The position numbers were made by a program, and so were the translations under genes. Source: Deltaproteobacteria bacterium (GTDB lineage: Bacteria; Desulfobacterota; GWC2-55-46; S146-70). Taken from it: a stretch of DNA of 6,932 nucleotides. The notes under the pieces were generated by a model. The model was given only the letters and a program-made list of their open reading frames with translations. It had not been told where the DNA came from and did not search any database. The stretch covers positions 1-6,932 of the forward strand of contig WGFD01000068.1 of assembly GCA_015492395.1 (NCBI GenBank). The letters are read 5' to 3'. This document shows positions 6,019 through 6,932 of the stretch, one piece after another. Within the stretch, counting starts at the first letter, position 1. Every line of letters starts with the position of its first letter.

Positions 6019-6047
6019 TTGCTTTTACTCTTTCTTTGTGGTAGTAT
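6019..6047 (+). promoter_or_regulatory. Promoter of the toxin-antitoxin pair, with possible operator
   Basis: TTGCTT at 6019-6024 and TAGTAT at 6042-6047 are 17 bases apart and each match the sigma-70 consensus at 4 of 6 positions. GGTA (6040-6043) and TACC (6055-6058) form a small inverted repeat over the -10 region, a plausible site for autorepression by the ribbon-helix-helix antitoxin. The -35 box sits at the edge of the dispersed repeat. Confidence 0.4.
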
Positions 6048-6078
6048 TTTTTCATACCATAAATGGAGGTGGCTTGTT

Positions 6079-6318
6079 ATGGGAAATGCGGTCAAGAAGA
6101 CCATATCCCTGCCCAGGGATATGGCGAGAGAGATCGAGGAGATGGCCGACGAACAGGGAAAGAGCGTAAGCGCGGTCATACAGGATGCCGTCCGTCTCGC
6201 GAGGAAGGAGAGGCTCCGCAGCGAGTTCTCCGGTATGCAGGGCTACTGGAGCACGCGGGCCAGGGAAAAGGGGATACTTACCGAGCGGGACCTTAAAAGA
6301 TATTTGGAAAAGAATTGA
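6079..6318 (+). CDS. Ribbon-helix-helix antitoxin (CopG/MetJ/Arc-type)
   Basis: This 79-residue protein is the probable antitoxin of the downstream PIN toxin. Residues 5-46 (VKKTISLPRDMAREIEEMAD, then GKSVSAVIQDAVRLARKERL) show the short beta strand and two helices of a ribbon-helix-helix DNA-binding dimer. The C-terminal part (SGMQGYWSTRAREKGILTERDLKRYLEK) would wrap the toxin. The start is ATG at 6079, because GGAGGT at 6065-6070 lies exactly 8 bases upstream. A longer frame from 6019 begins inside the promoter and adds an unrelated hydrophobic stretch. The stop overlaps the toxin start in TTGA. It most likely represses its own promoter alone or with the toxin. The family assignment is good; the exact subgroup is not determined. 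Confidence 0.88.
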   Translation: MGNAVKKTISLPRDMAREIEEMADEQGKSVSAVIQDAVRLARKERLRSEFSGMQGYWSTRAREKGILTERDLKRYLEKN

Positions 6319-6719
6319 GGGTCGTCTTCGATACCAATATCTTCGTATCCGCCCTTGCCATACCTGGCGGCCTTGCCGAAAAAGCCGTTCTGAGGATAAT
6401 CGAGGGTGAAGACACCTTGATCGTCTCAAGGGAGATGCTCGACGAACTGCTTGGCGTCCTCTCAAAGAAGTTCAGCCGGGACGCGGAGCAGTTGAGCCGC
6501 GTGGCCGTCGTTGTCTCGGAGATGGGAGAGATGGTCAAGGGCGGCAGGAAAATCAAGGTCCTCCGAGACGACCCCGACAACAGGGTGCTCGAATGCGCGG
6601 TAGCAGGCAGGGCAGACCTGGTAGTCACAGGGGACAAGGAGATGCTTGGACTCAAGACCTATAAGGGGATAAGCATAATCACTCTCAAGGATTATCTTGC
6701 CATGGAAGGTGGGGCTTGA
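6315..6719 (+). CDS. PIN-domain ribonuclease toxin (VapC-like)
   Basis: This 134-residue protein is one PIN domain, a magnesium-dependent RNase fold that acts as the toxin in many type II pairs. The acidic active-site residues are all present: Asp6 (VVFDTNIFVSAL), Glu44 (MLDELLGVL), Asp88 (DDPDNRVLECA) and Asp107 (VVTGDKEML). The motif GRADLVVTGDKEMLGLKTYKGISIIT matches the COG1569-type PIN toxins better than classical VapC. The start is TTG at 6315, sharing TTGA with the antitoxin stop, so expression depends on translational coupling and is kept low. The rare start codon fits a toxin. The gene appears intact. A strong hairpin follows at 6747. Confidence 0.9.
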   Translation: MRVVFDTNIFVSALAIPGGLAEKAVLRIIEGEDTLIVSREMLDELLGVLSKKFSRDAEQLSRVAVVVSEMGEMVKGGRKIKVLRDDPDNRVLECAVAGRADLVVTGDKEMLGLKTYKGISIITLKDYLAMEGGA

Positions 6720-6746
6720 CGCGGCCGTGATGTCCGGAGGAGGAAG

Positions 6747-6784
6747 AATGAACCTCTCCGGGCTTTAGCCCGGAGAGGTTCATT
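6747..6784. terminator. Strong 17-bp hairpin, probably a bidirectional terminator
   Basis: AATGAACCTCTCCGGGC (6747-6763) is perfectly complementary to the same length at 6768-6784, with a 4-base TTTA loop and a G+C-rich inner half. On the plus strand it is followed by a T-rich tail (TTATTCTTACTCTTCTTCTT), which fits termination after the toxin gene. On the minus strand the flank is pyrimidine-rich but has fewer T's. It lies between two convergent reading frames, and the stop codon of the minus-strand frame lies within it. A perfect stem of this length could also be a mobile-element end. Confidence 0.75.
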
Positions 6785-6932
6785 TATTCTTACTCTTCTT
6801 CTTACGGTTCGGATCACTTGAAGGTGGCTTACTACTATTTCTGCTGTTCAGGTCCAAACGGTTGGCAAGCAACTTTATCACCACAACCATCATGCCAAAC
6901 ATAGACTTTAATGCAGGCGACAAATTCTTTTC
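6780..6932 (-). pseudogene. N-terminal fragment of an IS66-family transposase, partial
   Basis: This frame enters from the right edge and runs 50 codons to TGA at 6780-6782. Its residues include LLANRLDLNSRNSSKPPSSD followed by PNRKKKSKNK. The NSSKPPSSD block is characteristic of the N-terminal region of IS66 TnpC, which normally continues into a Lys-rich stretch and a PGGQxGH zinc-finger-like segment. Here the frame stops directly after the Lys-rich part, at the strong hairpin, and no continuation of the transposase is visible in any frame towards the toxin gene. It is therefore most likely a truncated remnant. A short stand-alone protein cannot be excluded because its start lies outside the window. 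Confidence 0.75.

Noticed and set aside
5880..6179. Minus-strand frame containing the peptide SPEPVEG.
   Set aside because: The peptide comes from the dispersed palindromic repeat and the frame runs into the antitoxin gene on the opposite strand; it is a spurious ORF.

Overview
The window looks like bacterial chromosome of moderate G+C. The best guess is a Deltaproteobacteria-like or Nitrospirota-like lineage. This rests on two DUF4388 (PatA-like N-terminal) proteins, a Rossmann/GAF/degenerate-GGDEF signalling protein and a dispersed GTCATTGCGAG-type repeat. It is inferred from family distribution and no taxonomic marker settles it.

Layout. (1) Bases 1-885, minus strand: the N-terminal 295 residues of a DUF4388 protein that runs off the left edge. 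(2) Bases 886-1424: about 540 bases with no convincing gene, but several inverted repeats and a possible minus-strand promoter. (3) Bases 1425-5363: a compact five-gene minus-strand operon, in transcription order a 135-aa DUF4388 protein, a 769-aa Rossmann-GAF-GAF-GAF-degenerate GGDEF protein, moaD, moaE and a mogA/moaB-type gene. A TTGACA-type promoter lies just upstream at 5382-5409. (4) Bases 5437-5798, plus strand: tRNA-Cys(GCA) with its own divergent TTGACA promoter, then tRNA-Leu(UAA), both with encoded CCA. (5) Bases 5799-6719: a hairpin-rich dispersed repeat, then a ribbon-helix-helix antitoxin and PIN-domain toxin overlapping by 4 bases. (6) Bases 6747-6932: a 17-bp perfect stem with a T-rich flank, probably a bidirectional terminator, and the N-terminal part of an IS66-family transposase ending at a premature stop inside that stem.

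How the genes work together. MoaD and MoaE form molybdopterin synthase, which adds the dithiolene sulfurs to cyclic pyranopterin monophosphate. MogA then adenylylates molybdopterin before molybdate insertion. Placing these three genes behind two signalling proteins with 17-base overlap and 6- to 29-base gaps suggests that cofactor sulfuration and adenylylation are co-expressed with, or sensed by, a DUF4388/GAF signalling module. This is the most novel arrangement in the window. The two signalling ORFs are in the same reading frame, separated by one TAA and four codons, so they may be a split form of one longer protein. The right end (tRNA, dispersed repeat, toxin-antitoxin pair, IS66 remnant) has the texture of an accessory or insertion-prone region.
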